Origin: Rohdeia mirabilis
Lineage (GTDB): Bacteria; Planctomycetota; UBA1135; GCA-002686595
DNA: 64,000 nt
NCBI GenBank assembly: GCA_007750655.1
Contig: CP036290.1
Location: 3,782,001-3,846,000 of the forward strand
Reading direction: 5' to 3'
Of the stretch, positions 53,483 through 64,000 are shown piece by piece. Each line of letters begins with the position of its first letter. The first letter of the stretch is position 1. The notes beneath the pieces were generated by a model, which ran no database searches, was not told the origin of the DNA, and saw nothing but the letters and a program-made list of their open reading frames with translations. A program made the position numbers and the translations under genes.

Positions 53483-54988
53483 GGGTGGAAGAGCGGGTGC
53501 GACCCTCTGGAGGGTCGATCACGACACCTGGGCGATCGACGAGTCGAGCGCGGGCGGCGTGCGGGCGGCGGGCTTCGGACGGTGGAATCAGCCTCGCGCG
53601 GACGCGGGGCCGATGAACGATGGACGCGAACGGACGCTGGGCGACCGTTCGTTCGTGTGCGACGGGATCGAGCGGGTGACCAGCGGCCGCGCGGCGAGCG
53701 GACCGTGGTCGCTGCACGCGAGACGGTGCTCCGCCTCGCGGGCGCTGGCGCGCTCGGTGTTCGTGAGGCGCAGCACGGGACTCACAGCTTCGGACCAGGT
53801 CGTGGCGCGCGCGCGAACGGCGCGCCGCTCACTCCCCCACGCCCGCTCGCGAAGCTCCGACCGGTTCACAACGCCGCAAGAAACGGTGCCGCGAAGATCG
53901 GTGCCGCGAACGACCTGCTCCGCGAACCCTCGAACTCCCGGGTGCGTCTCACCCGATCGCGACTCCGTCGTCCGGCCCATTCGCTCGGCGCCACGCGAAC
54001 CACACAGCGGTTGCGACGCGACGCTCCCACCCGAGGACCACGAGGATCCTTGGGAAGAGAGCGCGCTGGACGCGTTCCACGTGGCGGGTCGGGAGGTGGG
54101 CGCTATCGGAGCGGGCGGAGAGTTCGCGGACATGAGACCCAGGCGCCGTTCACGCTGGCCGTTCCGTACTCGGGGTGGGAACCTCGAGGTGGGCGCGGAG
54201 GACGCAGCGAAGGTGGCGAGTGGGTCCGGTCGACGAAAGGAAGAGCGGCGAGAACGGACGGCCGGAGCGGACGGTGCGGGCAGGCGGGCGAGCGGACGGT
54301 CGGCGAGTGAGGCGGTCGCTCGAGCGCGAGTGCAACCCGTCCGGTCGGACGTGCAGCACCCGAGCGGACGGGTCGAGCAGAATGGTTCGTGAGCGGATCG
54401 GCGGTCGAAGGATCGGCGGGGCGTGTGGAGCGACGACGGGTACGAGCGTCGCCGACCAGGTGCGCACCGGTCGAACGGGCAGTGGCCGGACGGGCGAGTA
54501 CCAGGTGAGCGGGCATCCACCCACCGAGCGTCGACGGGACCGAGAACCGAGTCGCGGGAGATGGGTAGCAGGAGACGAGTCCCGGCGAACCGAGTCCCGG
54601 CGAACCGAGTCCCGGCGAACCGAGTCCCGGCCGGGCGCCAACCGAGCGGACGGCTGGGGGCCGCGCGCAGGGGTGCCGCTCGATCGGTGGTCGAACGCCG
54701 GTCGTGGACCCCACAGGATGGGCACCGAGGCCCCGCCCGTCAAGGCTGGGGTCCCGCCGACCGACGCGGTCCGGCCTTCCCGAGTGATGACGACCCGGAC
54801 TCGGTCGAACGGCCCTCCCCCACTCCGGTTCCCGTCGATCGACCGTTTCGACGGCCTGGCGACGGGTGAGGGCGGGTCGGGAACGCACCGAAGCCGGGCC
54901 GTCGTGCGGACGACCCGGCCACTCGGCGACCGATCCGAATCGAGCCCGAGTCTCCGCGAGGAGCCCCGACCGATCCCTGGAGGCACGG
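53483..54988. other. 1.5-kb region between rplL and rpoB without a recognised gene
   Basis: All six frames have long open stretches because of the base composition, but none has a recognisable motif; translations are low-complexity Arg/Pro/Ser-rich. It contains the 15-bp tandem repeats at 54577-54632. A possible minus-strand promoter has TTGACG (54742-54737) and CATCCT 17 nt later, but its -10 box is poor. In most bacteria this gap is a few hundred nt and holds an attenuator. Its length here is unusual. Confidence 0.5.
54577..54632. repeat. 15-bp tandem repeat, three full units plus one partial
   Basis: GAGTCCCGGCGAACC is repeated without change at 54577-54591, 54592-54606 and 54607-54621, and 10 nt of a fourth follow. 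The period of 15 would keep a reading frame (VRRDS on the minus strand), but there is no other sign of coding. It lies in the long rplL-rpoB spacer. Confidence 0.9.
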
Positions 54989-55010
54989 CGGGACGGGCGA
55001 ACCCGTCCCG
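54989..55010 (-). promoter_or_regulatory. attenuator-like hairpin after rplL
   Basis: On the minus strand CGGGACGGG-TTCG-CCCGTCCCG forms a 9-bp stem with a UUCG loop, 5 nt past the rplL stop. The site matches the classic attenuation point between the L10-L12 genes and rpoBC, which lowers polymerase relative to ribosomal protein output. Confidence 0.6.
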
Positions 55011-55015
55011 TCCAC

Positions 55016-55417
55016 TCAGTCGATCTTGACCGAGCCGCCGGCGGCTTCGATCTGCTTCTTGAGCTCTTCGGCTTCGTCCTTGGACACGCCTTCCTTGAGG
55101 GGCTTGGGCGCGCCGTCGACGAGTTCCTTGGCTTCCTTGAGGCCGAGTCCGGTGATGGCACGGACCTCTTTGATGACCTGGATCTTCTTGTCGCCACCGC
55201 TCTCGAGGATGACGTCGAAGGAGGTCTTCTCTTCGGCAGCGGCTTCACCGCCGCCAACGGCAGCGGCGACCGCGACCGGGGCTGCGGCGCTGACGCCCCA
55301 GTGGGATTCGAGGGCCTTGACGAGCTTGGAGGCGTCGAGCAGCGAGAGGCCGTCGAGCTTGTCCATGATCTCCTGCAGACCGGGCTCGAGATCGACGGTG
55401 TTGGTTTCTTCGGACAT
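55016..55417 (-). CDS. rplL: 50S ribosomal protein bL12 (L7/L12)
   Basis: This 133-residue stalk protein has an N-terminal dimerisation helix ([23 protein letters not shown]), an Ala/Val/Gly hinge and the C-terminal factor-binding domain ([42 protein letters not shown]). I place the start at ATG 55415-55417 (MSEETNTVD), preceded by GAGCCAACC. A hairpin follows the stop at once. Confidence 0.97.
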   Translation of the reverse strand: MSEETNTVDLEPGLQEIMDKLDGLSLLDASKLVKALESHWGVSAAAPVAVAAAVGGGEAAAEEKTSFDVILESGGDKKIQVIKEVRAITGLGLKEAKELVDGAPKPLKEGVSKDEAEELKKQIEAAGGSVKID

Positions 55418-55612
55418 GGTTGGCTCTACAGAAGCGTTGTGGTCCCGCGACACCAGCGTTGGTGCGCGCGAGATGGGCGGTCGACGCTGTGCGACCGCCG
55501 GGGTTTCAGTGGTGTTGACGAGTCGCGTTCGGCCGGCTGCGACGTGGCTGCAACCGGAACGAGGCGCGATGAACGATGGATGGGGTCGGTCGGGAAGTGG
55601 GCGCCTGAGCGC

Positions 55613-56149
55613 TCACTCGCCTCCCTCGCCCTGGTCGACGTGGGCCTGGATGACGCGGGCGAGACCCGACGGGTTGGCTGCGATGACGCGGACGAGACCT
55701 TGTCCCGGGCCGATGAGGCAGCCGAGGATCTTGGCGCGGAGCGTGTCCTTGTCGGGGACCTCGGCCATGGCCTTCGCATCGTCGGCGCCGAGGACGTTGC
55801 CCTCGAGGGCGCCGCCGCGGAACGCGACCTTGCCGGCTTTCGTGGTGCCGTGTCCCTTGACGACCTTGGCGGCGCTGATGGCGCCCTCGGCGTCGGAGAT
55901 CATCACGCCGATGTTCGCCCCCGCGAAGACGTCCCGATCGAACTCGAGTCCGACTTCGGCCAGGGCCCGACGGGCGAGACGGTTCGGGACCATCCGCAGA
56001 CGGACGCCGGCTTCGGCGGCCAGCTGGTTGCGGAGCGCCTCGTTCTCGTTCATCGAGAGCCCGTTCATCGAGATGACGACGAGGCTGTCGGCACTCTTGT
56101 AGGTGTCGGTGAGCTCCCGCAGGAGCATGGTGTTCAGGACGCTGGGCAT
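55613..56149 (-). CDS. rplJ: 50S ribosomal protein uL10
   Basis: This 178-residue stalk base binds 23S rRNA and bL12 dimers. MPSVLNTMLLRELTDTYKSADSLVVI and VVKGHGTTKAGKVAFRGGALEGNVL are recognisable, and the C-terminal helix that carries bL12 follows. ATG 56147-56149 is chosen because the normal family start lies there. The 195-nt space before it is where a uL10 autoregulatory leader would sit. Confidence 0.95.
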   Translation of the reverse strand: MPSVLNTMLLRELTDTYKSADSLVVISMNGLSMNENEALRNQLAAEAGVRLRMVPNRLARRALAEVGLEFDRDVFAGANIGVMISDAEGAISAAKVVKGHGTTKAGKVAFRGGALEGNVLGADDAKAMAEVPDKDTLRAKILGCLIGPGQGLVRVIAANPSGLARVIQAHVDQGEGGE

Positions 56150-56344
56150 CGTATTCGCCTCGTGTTCGCCGGCACCTCCGCGCAGATCGCGCATGCCCCT
56201 TCGACCCTTGGAGGTCGCAGGAGCTGGAGGTGGTTCGTGGTGCGGCGTGGTGGTTCGGTGTCGTGCGCTGGTCGGTGTGCGCGGATCGGTGCCTTCGTCG
56301 AGCGGCGGGCCGAGGCCGGGGCTCGAGTCAGGCGGAGTGGTGGA

Positions 56345-57031
56345 TCACGCGCCGTAGTTGATCCACGCGCCCGGGCCCATGGTCGTGGAGACCGAGACCT
56401 TGCGCATGTAGATGCCCTTGACCGCCGGCGGGCGCAGGCCCTCCAGGTGGGTCAGGAAGGCGGAGAGGTTCGCGGCCAGGTCGCCAGCGGCGAACGAGCG
56501 CTTGCCCAGGGGGGCGTGGACGTTGCCGCCCGCGTCGGTGCGGAACTCGACCTTGCCCGCCTTGAACTCCAGGACGGCCTCGGCGACGTTCGGCGTGACG
56601 GTGCCGCTCTTCGGGCTGGGCATCTTGCCCTGCGGACCGAGGACGCGACCGAGCTTGCCGACGTGCTTCATCATGTCGGGGCTGGCGATCACGACGTCGA
56701 AGTCGAGCCATCCGCCGGCGATCTTGTCCGCCAGGTCGTCGCTACCGACTTCGTCGGCACCGGCTTCACGCGCGGCGTCGGCCTTGTCGCCCTCGGCGAA
56801 GACGACGATCTTGACGTCCTTGCCCAGGCCCTTCGGGAGCGACACGGCACCGCGGACCAGTTGGTCCGACTTGCGCGGGTCGACGCCGAGCTTCACGACC
56901 ACGTCGACGGTCTCGTCGAACTTGGCGGCGGGCAGGGACTGGAGCAGTTCGATCGCCTCGACGGCGTCGTACTTCTTGTTGCGGTCCACCTGGGCGGTGG
57001 CCTTTTCGAATCGCTTGCTGCGCTTGGGCAT
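56345..57031 (-). CDS. rplA: 50S ribosomal protein uL1
   Basis: The 228 residues begin [30 protein letters not shown] and contain [26 protein letters not shown], the domain II signature, then [21 protein letters not shown]. It forms the L1 stalk at the E site and often autoregulates its operon. It ends close to the rplJ leader. Confidence 0.98.
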   Translation of the reverse strand: MPKRSKRFEKATAQVDRNKKYDAVEAIELLQSLPAAKFDETVDVVVKLGVDPRKSDQLVRGAVSLPKGLGKDVKIVVFAEGDKADAAREAGADEVGSDDLADKIAGGWLDFDVVIASPDMMKHVGKLGRVLGPQGKMPSPKSGTVTPNVAEAVLEFKAGKVEFRTDAGGNVHAPLGKRSFAAGDLAANLSAFLTHLEGLRPPAVKGIYMRKVSVSTTMGPGAWINYGA

Positions 57032-57351
57032 CGTGTTCCTCGAGCTGTCGGACGTCCGAGCGCCCCGGTGGTCCGGCGCGGTGAGCGCGCGGGGCGGGGC
57101 TCCGTCCGGAGCGGGCTGTCGGTGTCGGTCGGCGTGCGCCCCCATTCAGGAGCGCCTCGATCGGATGGGTTCGATCGCGACGGCTGGTGCGCGCCGCGTC
57201 GGGTGGTTCGTGGTGAGCGGACGTCCGAGGACGCCGCGCGTGGATGGTCGGTTCGGTCGGCGCGTGGCCGTCCGGACGTGGGAGTGAGCCGTCGTTCGGG
57301 TGTCGACGCTCGGAACTCGATGCCCGGGCGTCGACGTTCGGGCCGTGTATC
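57032..57351. other. 320-nt spacer between rplK and rplA
   Basis: In most bacteria these two genes are nearly adjacent. Here 320 nt separate them, C-rich on the transcribed strand, without a recognisable gene, promoter or strong stem. Confidence 0.5.
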
Positions 57352-57777
57352 TCAGCCCTTGACGGCGATGCCGGAGGAGCGGGCGGTGCCTTCGATGATG
57401 CGGCAGGCCTGGTCCAGGTCGCGGGCGTTGAGGTCGGCCATCTTGAGCTGGGCGATCTCTTCGACCTGGGCGCGGGTGACCGAGCCGACGATCTCGTGGC
57501 CGACGTTGTTGGCACCGCTGGTGAGACCGGCGGCCTTCTTCAGCAGCACGGATGCCGGCGGCGACTTGAGGATGAAGTCGAAGCTGCGGTCCTTGTAGAC
57601 CGAGATCTCGACCGGGATGATCATCCCCATCTGGTCGCGCGTGCGGTCGTTGAACTCTTTGACGAACTGCGCGATGTTCACGCCGTGCGAGCCGAGGGCC
57701 GGACCGACGGGCGGCGCCGGGGTGGCCTGCCCCGCGGGGCACTGCAGTTTGATCTTGCCTGTGACTTCTTTGGCCAT
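57352..57777 (-). CDS. rplK: 50S ribosomal protein uL11
   Basis: This 141-residue GTPase-centre protein contains [40 protein letters not shown] and [14 protein letters not shown], the N- and C-domain hallmarks, at standard length. The start ATG 57775-57777 is preceded by CCCACCAGCC. It follows nusG after 247 nt. Confidence 0.98.
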   Translation of the reverse strand: MAKEVTGKIKLQCPAGQATPAPPVGPALGSHGVNIAQFVKEFNDRTRDQMGMIIPVEISVYKDRSFDFILKSPPASVLLKKAAGLTSGANNVGHEIVGSVTRAQVEEIAQLKMADLNARDLDQACRIIEGTARSSGIAVKG

Positions 57778-58024
57778 GGCTGGTGGGAGTCGGCCGAGCG
57801 ATCGGCGTTGGATGGCTGGCGGAGCGCAGCGGCTTCGGGCCGCGGAACGCGCTCCACGCGCTGGATGGTTGGATGGGCGAACCCGAGCGGGTTCACGGCG
57901 ATGGGGTCGTTGGCGTCGTTCGTCGTCGCGGTCGTTCGCGGCACTTCGTCGGTCGCCGCACCGGAGCGGCGCGGCGCGCATCGTTCGAGGATGCACCGAC
58001 TTCGAAGCCAGGTCCGGACGGACG

Positions 58025-58576
58025 TCAGACGGACTCGACCTCCCAGTACTCGAGCTCGACCGGCGTGGCGCGGCCGAAGATGGTGACGATGACGCGGACG
58101 GTGCCCTTCTCGGCGTTGATCTCGTCGACCTGGCCGTCGAAACCGTCGAACGCGCCCGACTTGACCTTCACCATGTCGCCCTTGGACATGGAGATGTTGA
58201 CCTGCGGCTTCTCCTCGGACTCGGACATGCGAGCGAGGATCTCGGCGACTTCGTGTTCGGTCAGCGCCGTCGGCTCGAGCCGCGGGCCGAGGAACTCACC
58301 GAAGCCGGGCGTCTCACGCATCGTGGCGCGCGCCTTCATCGTCCCCACCGCTTCCGGGTCCTCGAGGTCCGCTTGGACCATGAGGTAGCCCGGGTAGAGC
58401 TTCTTGGTGACGATGCGTCGCTTGCCGCCCTTGAGGTCGGTGACGCGCTCGAACGGCACGAGGACCTGGGGCACGACCTCTTGCAGATCGGCGGCGCGCA
58501 GGCGCGTCTCGAGTTGGCGCCGGGTCGAGTCCTCACGGCCGGACTGGCAGCGGACGAAGTACCACTTGTATCCCAT
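58025..58576 (-). CDS. nusG: transcription termination/antitermination factor NusG
   Basis: The 183 residues show the NGN domain ([26 protein letters not shown] to PGFGEFLG) and the C-terminal KOW domain ([31 protein letters not shown]). It couples RNA polymerase to the ribosome through uS10. It lies 14 nt downstream of secE, the shortest non-overlapping gap in the cluster. Confidence 0.97.
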   Translation of the reverse strand: MGYKWYFVRCQSGREDSTRRQLETRLRAADLQEVVPQVLVPFERVTDLKGGKRRIVTKKLYPGYLMVQADLEDPEAVGTMKARATMRETPGFGEFLGPRLEPTALTEHEVAEILARMSESEEKPQVNISMSKGDMVKVKSGAFDGFDGQVDEINAEKGTVRVIVTIFGRATPVELEYWEVESV

Positions 58577-58590
58577 GGTTCTGTCTCTGC

Positions 58591-59016
58591 TCAGCCGACG
58601 AGGAGTTGTTGGAAGAGACGACCCAGGAACCAGTCCGTGAACGCCAGGAAGCCCATCAGGATCATCACGCAGATGACCACGACGGTCGACGTGTTGACGA
58701 CGTCGTCCACGGACGGCCAGGTGACCTTGCGGAGCTCGTGCTCGGTGTCGATCAGGAAGTCCGCGACCTTGCGACGCTGCTGCCAGCGCCAGATCAGGGC
58801 GGTCAGTCCGAGAAAGATCACGGCTGCGATGAGGAACGCGCCGGTGGCTTCGATCCGCACGATCGGCAGGGGCCGTTCGAGCAACGGGGTCCGCAGGGAC
58901 TCCACGTTGTTGAACAGCATGTCGAACAGGAACGAGCAGCCGAACAACGTCACGAACACCAACGACCAGAAGGCGAACATGCGGGCCATGCGGCCCTGAT
59001 CTTCCCGGTAGGTCAT
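58591..59016 (-). CDS. secE: protein translocase subunit SecE, three-helix form
   Basis: The 141-residue product has three hydrophobic segments (about 13-35, 55-77 and 108-132). The essential amphipathic motif FLIDTEHELRKVTWPSVDDV (87-106) precedes the last helix, as in all SecE. Two extra N-terminal helices are also known from E. coli SecE, while many bacteria have one. Start: ATG 59014-59016. It is followed by nusG. rpmG, which often precedes secE, is absent. Confidence 0.93.
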   Translation of the reverse strand: MTYREDQGRMARMFAFWSLVFVTLFGCSFLFDMLFNNVESLRTPLLERPLPIVRIEATGAFLIAAVIFLGLTALIWRWQQRRKVADFLIDTEHELRKVTWPSVDDVVNTSTVVVICVMILMGFLAFTDWFLGRLFQQLLVG

Positions 59017-59166
59017 GACTGGTGAGGGGTGGACGAGGTTCGTGTTCGGGTGGCCGCGTCGCGGCGCGCGTCGTGCGCTGCCGGCGGGCCGGGTCGAGGG
59101 GGCCGGTCGGACCGGCGCACGCACGTTGGAGAGGAACCGGGGGATGGCTCCCCGCGCGAGAAATGA

Positions 59167-59204
59167 TCGAAGGGGCCGGTCCGCGATGGAACCGGCCCCT
59201 TCGA
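59167..59204 (-). terminator. stem-loop after tuf
   Basis: TCGAAGGGGCCGGT (59167-59180) pairs perfectly with ACCGGCCCCTTCGA (59191-59204), 14 bp with a 10-nt loop, starting 6 nt past the tuf stop. It is followed on the transcribed strand by TCATTTCT, a weak T-rich stretch. It probably limits read-through from tuf into secE-nusG. Confidence 0.7.
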
Positions 59205-59210
59205 GGGCTG

Positions 59211-60419
<1,209 letters not shown>

Positions 60420-60655
60420 TTCGTTTCGTGCGGGGCAGCGCGGGCGACGCCCGCGGACTGATTAAGTCGTGTGGTGAGAGGGACAGCCCCGCGGAGCGCG
60501 ATGCACGGCCGGACGGCCGTGAACCTCGCGATAGCCCGTGGGCAGGTCGATCGTTCGCCAGCCACAGGGCCGGCTCTCGATCGTTCGAGAGTGACGTGTT
60601 CGTTTCGAGATGGGATCGTGGCGCGTCCGTCGCCGGCGCACGCCCCGATGGGCGT

Positions 60656-60730
<75 letters not shown>

Positions 60731-60914
60731 TCGCGGAGCGGCTCGCACCACTCCGGTTCCGTTGAGACCCGAGCGCAGCGGGAGGAGCTTCGGCTCTCCC
60801 CGCGCAGCGCGGGTTCGGACGTCGGGACGGGGCTTCGTGTTGGCGCTTCGTGTTGGCACTTCGAAGCGTCGCTGCAGCGTGCAGCGCGCACCATGCAGCG
60901 AGCGGGCAGCGAGG

Positions 60915-60989
60915 TGGAGCGGGAGACGGGGGTCGAACCCGCGACATTCAGCTTGGAAGGCTGACGCTCTACCACTGAGCTACTCCCGC
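60915..60989 (-). tRNA. tRNA-Gly (TCC)
   Basis: The 75-nt gene has acceptor GCGGGAG/CTCCCGC, discriminator T and encoded CCA (60915-60917). The anticodon stem TCAGC/GCTGA encloses CTTCCAA, giving TCC. It is the third tRNA of the tuf operon (compare glyT). Confidence 0.97.
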
Positions 60990-61212
60990 GCCGTACCGCT
61001 TCGGATCCTTCGGGGCTCGTGCCCGGATCCTTCGCTCCCCCACCTTCGAGCCCCATGGGCATCGGCGCGGAGGACGCGCGCTCGTCAACGAAACCGACTC
61101 GTGGCGTTCGTCGCATGCACCGCGCCAGACCCTGGTGCCTGATTCTTCGGGCCCCCGCTCGAACGAGCGCGGCCGGCTGAACTCCACCCCGAGAAGACTG
61201 GGCAGGCGGAAC

Positions 61213-61297
61213 TGGTGGGCGGAGCAGGATTCGAACCTGCGAAGGCTGTGCCAGCAGATTTACAGTCTGCCCCCGTTGGCCACTTGGGTATCCGCCC
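61213..61297 (-). tRNA. tRNA-Tyr (GTA)
   Basis: This 85-nt class II tRNA has acceptor GGGCGGA/TCCGCCC, discriminator A and encoded CCA (61213-61215). The anticodon stem encloses CTGTAAA, giving GTA, and a long variable arm follows. It is the second tRNA of the tuf operon (compare tyrU). Confidence 0.97.
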
Positions 61298-61647
61298 ATG
61301 GGTTTCGCGAAGGCGCGGCGCCTCGGGCGGGCGTTCCGTGGAGAGTGACTCCGTGGAAGTTCGCCAGGCCGAGGGGACCGCAGCTTCGTGAGTGCGACGA
61401 ACGTCGTGGGAGTCGGTGCGATCGCACCCCGGGCCGCGATCGTCCGGCGTGCGCCGTCGTTCGACGTGCGACACGACCGGCCGAGCGGCGCGCACAGGGC
61501 GCTCCCGTCTCGTCCAGACGTCTGATCTCGTTGTCAGTGAGCGTCGGCCATCCGCCGGGGCGGTCGGCCGTGATCGATGATCGCTGCGGTGCGTGGGCGC
61601 CACCTGGCCGGAGGCTGCTCTGCGCGAGAGCGGACCAGCGGTCGAGA

Positions 61648-61723
61648 TGGAGCCAGCGGCGGGACTCGAACCCGCAACCTTCGGATTACAAATCCGATGC
61701 TCTGCCAATTGAGCCACGCTGGC
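61648..61723 (-). tRNA. tRNA-Thr (TGT)
   Basis: The 76-nt gene has acceptor GCCAGCG/CGCTGGC, discriminator T and encoded CCA (61648-61650). The anticodon stem TCGGA/TCCGA encloses TTTGTAA, giving TGT. It is the first tRNA of the tuf operon (compare thrU). Spacers between the four tRNAs are 223 to 350 nt, much longer than in E. coli. Confidence 0.97.
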
Positions 61724-62492
61724 AGGAGCCAGTGGGGCGCCCTCGAGGGCGGTTTCCCGCCCCGTCGCGCGGGCCCCAGAGGGCCCTCGATCGGCCGAGC
61801 GAAGGCTGCGGAGAGCCACGCGTTCGGCGCAGGGAGCGAGGATGGTAAGGATCGCCCCTTCGAACGCAACGGTCCGGGGGCTTTTTTCGCGGGGACGTCC
61901 CGATCGAGCGGCAGCGCGGCCGCAGCGGACCGACGTGCAGCGGACCGGGCAGCAGTGGATCTGGCAGCAGCGGTTCGGGCCGTGGCGGAGCGAGGACCCG
62001 CCAGCGCCGAGACAGGCACCGGGACAGGCGCCACGAACCGGCCGTGGACTCCCAGCCTCCACCCGCGGCCGGCTCCGGGGGCCTGCACCGTCTGATCCGA
62101 GACCGCGCTCCGCGCTGGCGCCCCCCCTTCCGCCTGCCGCCGGCCCGTTCGGGCCCCAGGGGCGGTGCGGTCGGACGCGGGCACGCGCGGACGATTCGCG
62201 GGAGCGAGGGACGGACTCGCGCAGCCCGTGGAGCCGTTCGGCGCGCGGAGCCCGTGCCGTCGCGCGCTTCGCGCCACCCCGGTCCGCAGCCGGGTCGCTC
62301 GCCTCCCCGGCCACCACCCGACCACCTGGCACTCGCACCAGTCGCGGCCACGGACGAAACGAGCCTCTTCACTCGCGCACCGAGCCGCGGAGGCGTACCA
62401 CATCTGTCGAGGACAGGTCCGTGCGGTCGGGACCCGTCCATACGGAACGGCTCCCGTCCCGTCGACCGCTCCACCCGAACCCTCGATCCCAC
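61724..62492. other. divergent intergenic region upstream of the tRNA-tuf operon and the peroxiredoxin gene
   Basis: This 769-nt region holds one good promoter candidate for the minus strand (61842-61869) and a run of six T/A at about 61882-61887. From 61900 to 62492 I recognise no gene: every frame is open for long stretches, but translations are Arg/Ala/Pro-rich without motifs. A plus-strand promoter for the peroxiredoxin must lie near its right end but is not obvious. Confidence 0.5.
61842..61869 (-). promoter_or_regulatory. sigma-70-type promoter for the tRNA-tuf operon
   Basis: On the minus strand TTGCGT (61869-61864) and TACCAT (61847-61842) are 16 nt apart, giving a start near 61835, about 110 nt before tRNA-Thr(TGT). 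Confidence 0.45.
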
Positions 62493-63125
62493 ATGGCCCT
62501 GCAACTCGGCGACACCGCCCCCGACTTCGAAGCCCACTCCACGTCGGGCACGATCCGCTTCCACGAGTACCTCGGCGACAGCTGGGGCGTGCTCTTCAGT
62601 CACCCGAAGGACTTCACGCCGGTCTGCACCACGGAACTCGGCGAGGTCGCGCGGCTCAAGCCCGAGTTCGACCGCCGCCACGTGAAGGTCGTCGGTCTCT
62701 CGGTCGACTCGCTGAAGGAGCACGAGGCCTGGAAGGGCGACATCGAGGAGACCCAGGGCACGGCGCTCAACTTCCCGCTCGTCGCCGACGAGGACCGCGC
62801 GATCGCGAACGCCTACGGGATGATCCACCCGAAGGCGCTCGACTCGCTGACCGTCCGTTCGGTGTTCGTCGTCAAGCCCGACAAGACGGTCGCGCTGACG
62901 ATCACCTACCCCGCCTCGGTCGGACGCAACTTCGACGAGATCCTGCGCGTGATCGACTCGCTGCAACTGGCGGCGAAGTTCCCGATCGCGACGCCCGCCA
63001 ACTGGAAGGTGGGCGAGAACGTGATCATCTCCCCCGCCGTGAGCGACGCCGACGCGAAGGCGAAGTTCCCGGCCGGGTGGAAGACGCTCAAGCCCTACTT
63101 GCGCATCACGAAGCAGCCGAGCTGA
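62493..63125 (+). CDS. one-Cys peroxiredoxin (Prx6 family)
   Basis: This 210-residue thiol peroxidase reduces hydrogen peroxide and organic peroxides. The peroxidatic Cys is C45 in FTPVCTTELG, and the long C-terminal domain (PATPANWKVGENVIISPAVSD-type text) is typical of the Prx6/1-Cys group. There is no second cysteine in the whole protein, so an external thiol must regenerate it. The start is ATG 62493, directly before the conserved LQLGDTAPDFEA. A GC-rich hairpin follows the stop, facing the convergent neighbour. Confidence 0.96.
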   Translation: MALQLGDTAPDFEAHSTSGTIRFHEYLGDSWGVLFSHPKDFTPVCTTELGEVARLKPEFDRRHVKVVGLSVDSLKEHEAWKGDIEETQGTALNFPLVADEDRAIANAYGMIHPKALDSLTVRSVFVVKPDKTVALTITYPASVGRNFDEILRVIDSLQLAAKFPIATPANWKVGENVIISPAVSDADAKAKFPAGWKTLKPYLRITKQPS

Positions 63126-63143
63126 GCGGCGCAGGCTGGTGAC

Positions 63144-63187
63144 CGCGCGGCCCGCCCTCGATCAGCCGATCGGGGACGGGCCGCGCG
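63144..63187. terminator. hairpin between convergent genes
   Basis: CGCGCGGCCCG (63144-63154) pairs with CGGGCCGCGCG (63177-63187), 11 bp around a 22-nt loop. It lies 18 nt past the peroxiredoxin stop and 30 nt past the stop of the minus-strand gene, so it could serve both strands. Confidence 0.55.
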
Positions 63188-63217
63188 CGTTGGCGCAGAC
63201 CACCGCGCGCCCTCGCT

Positions 63218-64000
63218 CTACTGCGCGGACTCCACGAACAGCACGACCCCGAGCTCGCTGCCGTCGTTCGAGAGGTCGGAGTGGACGTCGAACGAGAGCT
63301 GCTGCCGGGTCTGGTCGTTCTGCGCGCTCGCACTCACCTCCCAGTCCCCATCCGCGAGTCGCAGAGCGATCTCGGCGCCGCTCACTTCGACGTTGGGCAC
63401 GCCGCTGACCTGGAGGCGATACATCTCGCCCAGCGGATGCAGCGTGCACATGGAGACGAACCCCACATCGTCCGGCTCGGGCAGATGGAAAGTGACGCCG
63501 ATCAGGAAGTCGGGCTCGCGCAGCAGCCCTAGTCCCTCCTGCGCCTCGACCCACTGCACGTCGTCCGTCGCACCTGAACGCAGGCGCCGGACGACTTCGG
63601 TGGCGTCCAACTCGGCCGACATCACGAGGAACCGGATCCGGTGGTCGTGGTGCGCCGTTCCGCTCGTGACGATCTCGAGCTCGTGCTCGCCGCCGCTCGA
63701 GAGATCGACGGTGGTCTCGACCGTGTCGCCGGGGACGAAGGCGTGGACCGTGAGCGGATGCGCCGGCAGGTCGTCGAATCGAGCCACGCCGGACTCGAGG
63801 GTCCTCTGCGCTCCCCAGTACTCGTCGAGCTGTGCCTTCAGGGCCTCGAAGCCCGGAGACACGTGGAGCTCGACCTGACAGCCCAGCCCCACCGGTTGGC
63901 CGTCGGCCCCCACGACCTTGACGCTCAGGGACGCGCTGGGAACGAGCTGCACGTCGACGCGATTCTCGCCCTCCGGGTACTCCACGTAGCCGAGCGACTT
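63218..64000 (-). CDS. protein with carboxypeptidase-regulatory-like domain, partial (5' end off window)
   Basis: The frame is open to the right edge; 260 C-terminal residues are visible. It enters with KSLGYVEYPEGENRVDVQL, then SASLSVKVVGADGQPVGLGCQVEL, the beta-sandwich pattern of CarboxypepD-regulatory-like domains that usually occur in tandem on large secreted proteins. Further beta-rich segments follow (for example LTVHAFVPGDTVETTVDLSSGGEHELEI). The end, ELGVVLFVESAQ, has no sorting signal I recognise. A GTG at 63983-63985 could be read as a start, but the homology-like pattern continues upstream of it. Role unknown. Confidence 0.65.
   Translation of the reverse strand, partial: KSLGYVEYPEGENRVDVQLVPSASLSVKVVGADGQPVGLGCQVELHVSPGFEALKAQLDEYWGAQRTLESGVARFDDLPAHPLTVHAFVPGDTVETTVDLSSGGEHELEIVTSGTAHHDHRIRFLVMSAELDATEVVRRLRSGATDDVQWVEAQEGLGLLREPDFLIGVTFHLPEPDDVGFVSMCTLHPLGEMYRLQVSGVPNVEVSGAEIALRLADGDWEVSASAQNDQTRQQLSFDVHSDLSNDGSELGVVLFVESAQ

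Noticed and set aside
54577..54632. Possible CRISPR array
   Set aside because: The repeats are contiguous 15-bp units with no spacers, and no cas gene is near.
54103..55029. Overlapping open frames on both strands in the rplL-rpoB spacer
   Set aside because: All are Arg/Pro/Ser-rich with no conserved motif. Open frames arise freely at this GC content, so I keep the region as unassigned.
63983..63985. GTG as the start of the last gene
   Set aside because: The frame and its beta-sandwich pattern continue upstream to the window edge, so the gene is treated as truncated.

Overview
The window is very GC-rich, most genes lie on the minus strand, and it carries the core ribosomal protein / RNA polymerase super-cluster. 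The best guess for the host is a member of the Planctomycetota (PVC group). The reasons are a secreted seven-repeat FG-GAP-type propeller protein, a bacterial Tsr3-like (DUF367) protein, long C-rich and G-poor spacers inside the ribosomal operons, and starts that mostly lack a Shine-Dalgarno sequence. This placement is inferred from sequence character, not from a database match.

Region 1 (1-11.1 kb, minus strand): two tandem paralogous membrane-anchored proteins (the first cut by the window edge), rpoN, then the widely conserved block recR-ebfC-dnaX-SRP RNA-two tRNA-Ser-tadA, tRNA-Arg, an M48 peptidase with lemA, and a membrane protein frame interrupted by TAG. Several palindromic elements sit just past stop codons or RNA 3' ends in this part.

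Region 2 (11.4-23.0 kb, plus strand): the FG-GAP protein, an acetyl/succinyl-ornithine-type carbamoyltransferase, dnaE, an isolated cysteine-poor rpmJ, and an Mla-type lipid transport operon (STAS-MlaE fusion, MlaF, MlaD, lipoprotein) with overlapping starts and stops.

Region 3 (23.4-61.8 kb, minus strand): in transcription order, four tRNAs (Thr, Tyr, Gly, Thr), tuf, secE, nusG, rplKAJL, rpoBC, rpsL, rpsG, a Tsr3-like gene, a divergent EF-G-like GTPase, then rpsJ-rplC-rplD-rplW-rplB-rpsS-rplV-rpsC-rplP-rpmC-rpsQ, rplN-rplX-rplE-rpsH-rplF-rplR-rpsE-rplO-secY-infA, rpsM-rpsK-rpsD-rpoA-rplQ and finally adk. The tufB, beta, str, S10, spc and alpha operons are thus laid end to end. rpmG, rpsN, rpmD and rpmJ are missing from their usual slots. 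Strong stem-loops sit at several internal boundaries, and good sigma-70-type promoters precede rpsL and rpsJ.

Region 4 (62.5-64 kb): a one-Cys peroxiredoxin on the plus strand, convergent with a partial minus-strand gene that enters from the right edge.

The least ordinary signal is an array of about 0.5 kb just downstream of rpsG. It holds three full copies of the last 13 codons of rpsG, each paired with an inverted copy, and the hairpins differ between units through matched changes in both arms.
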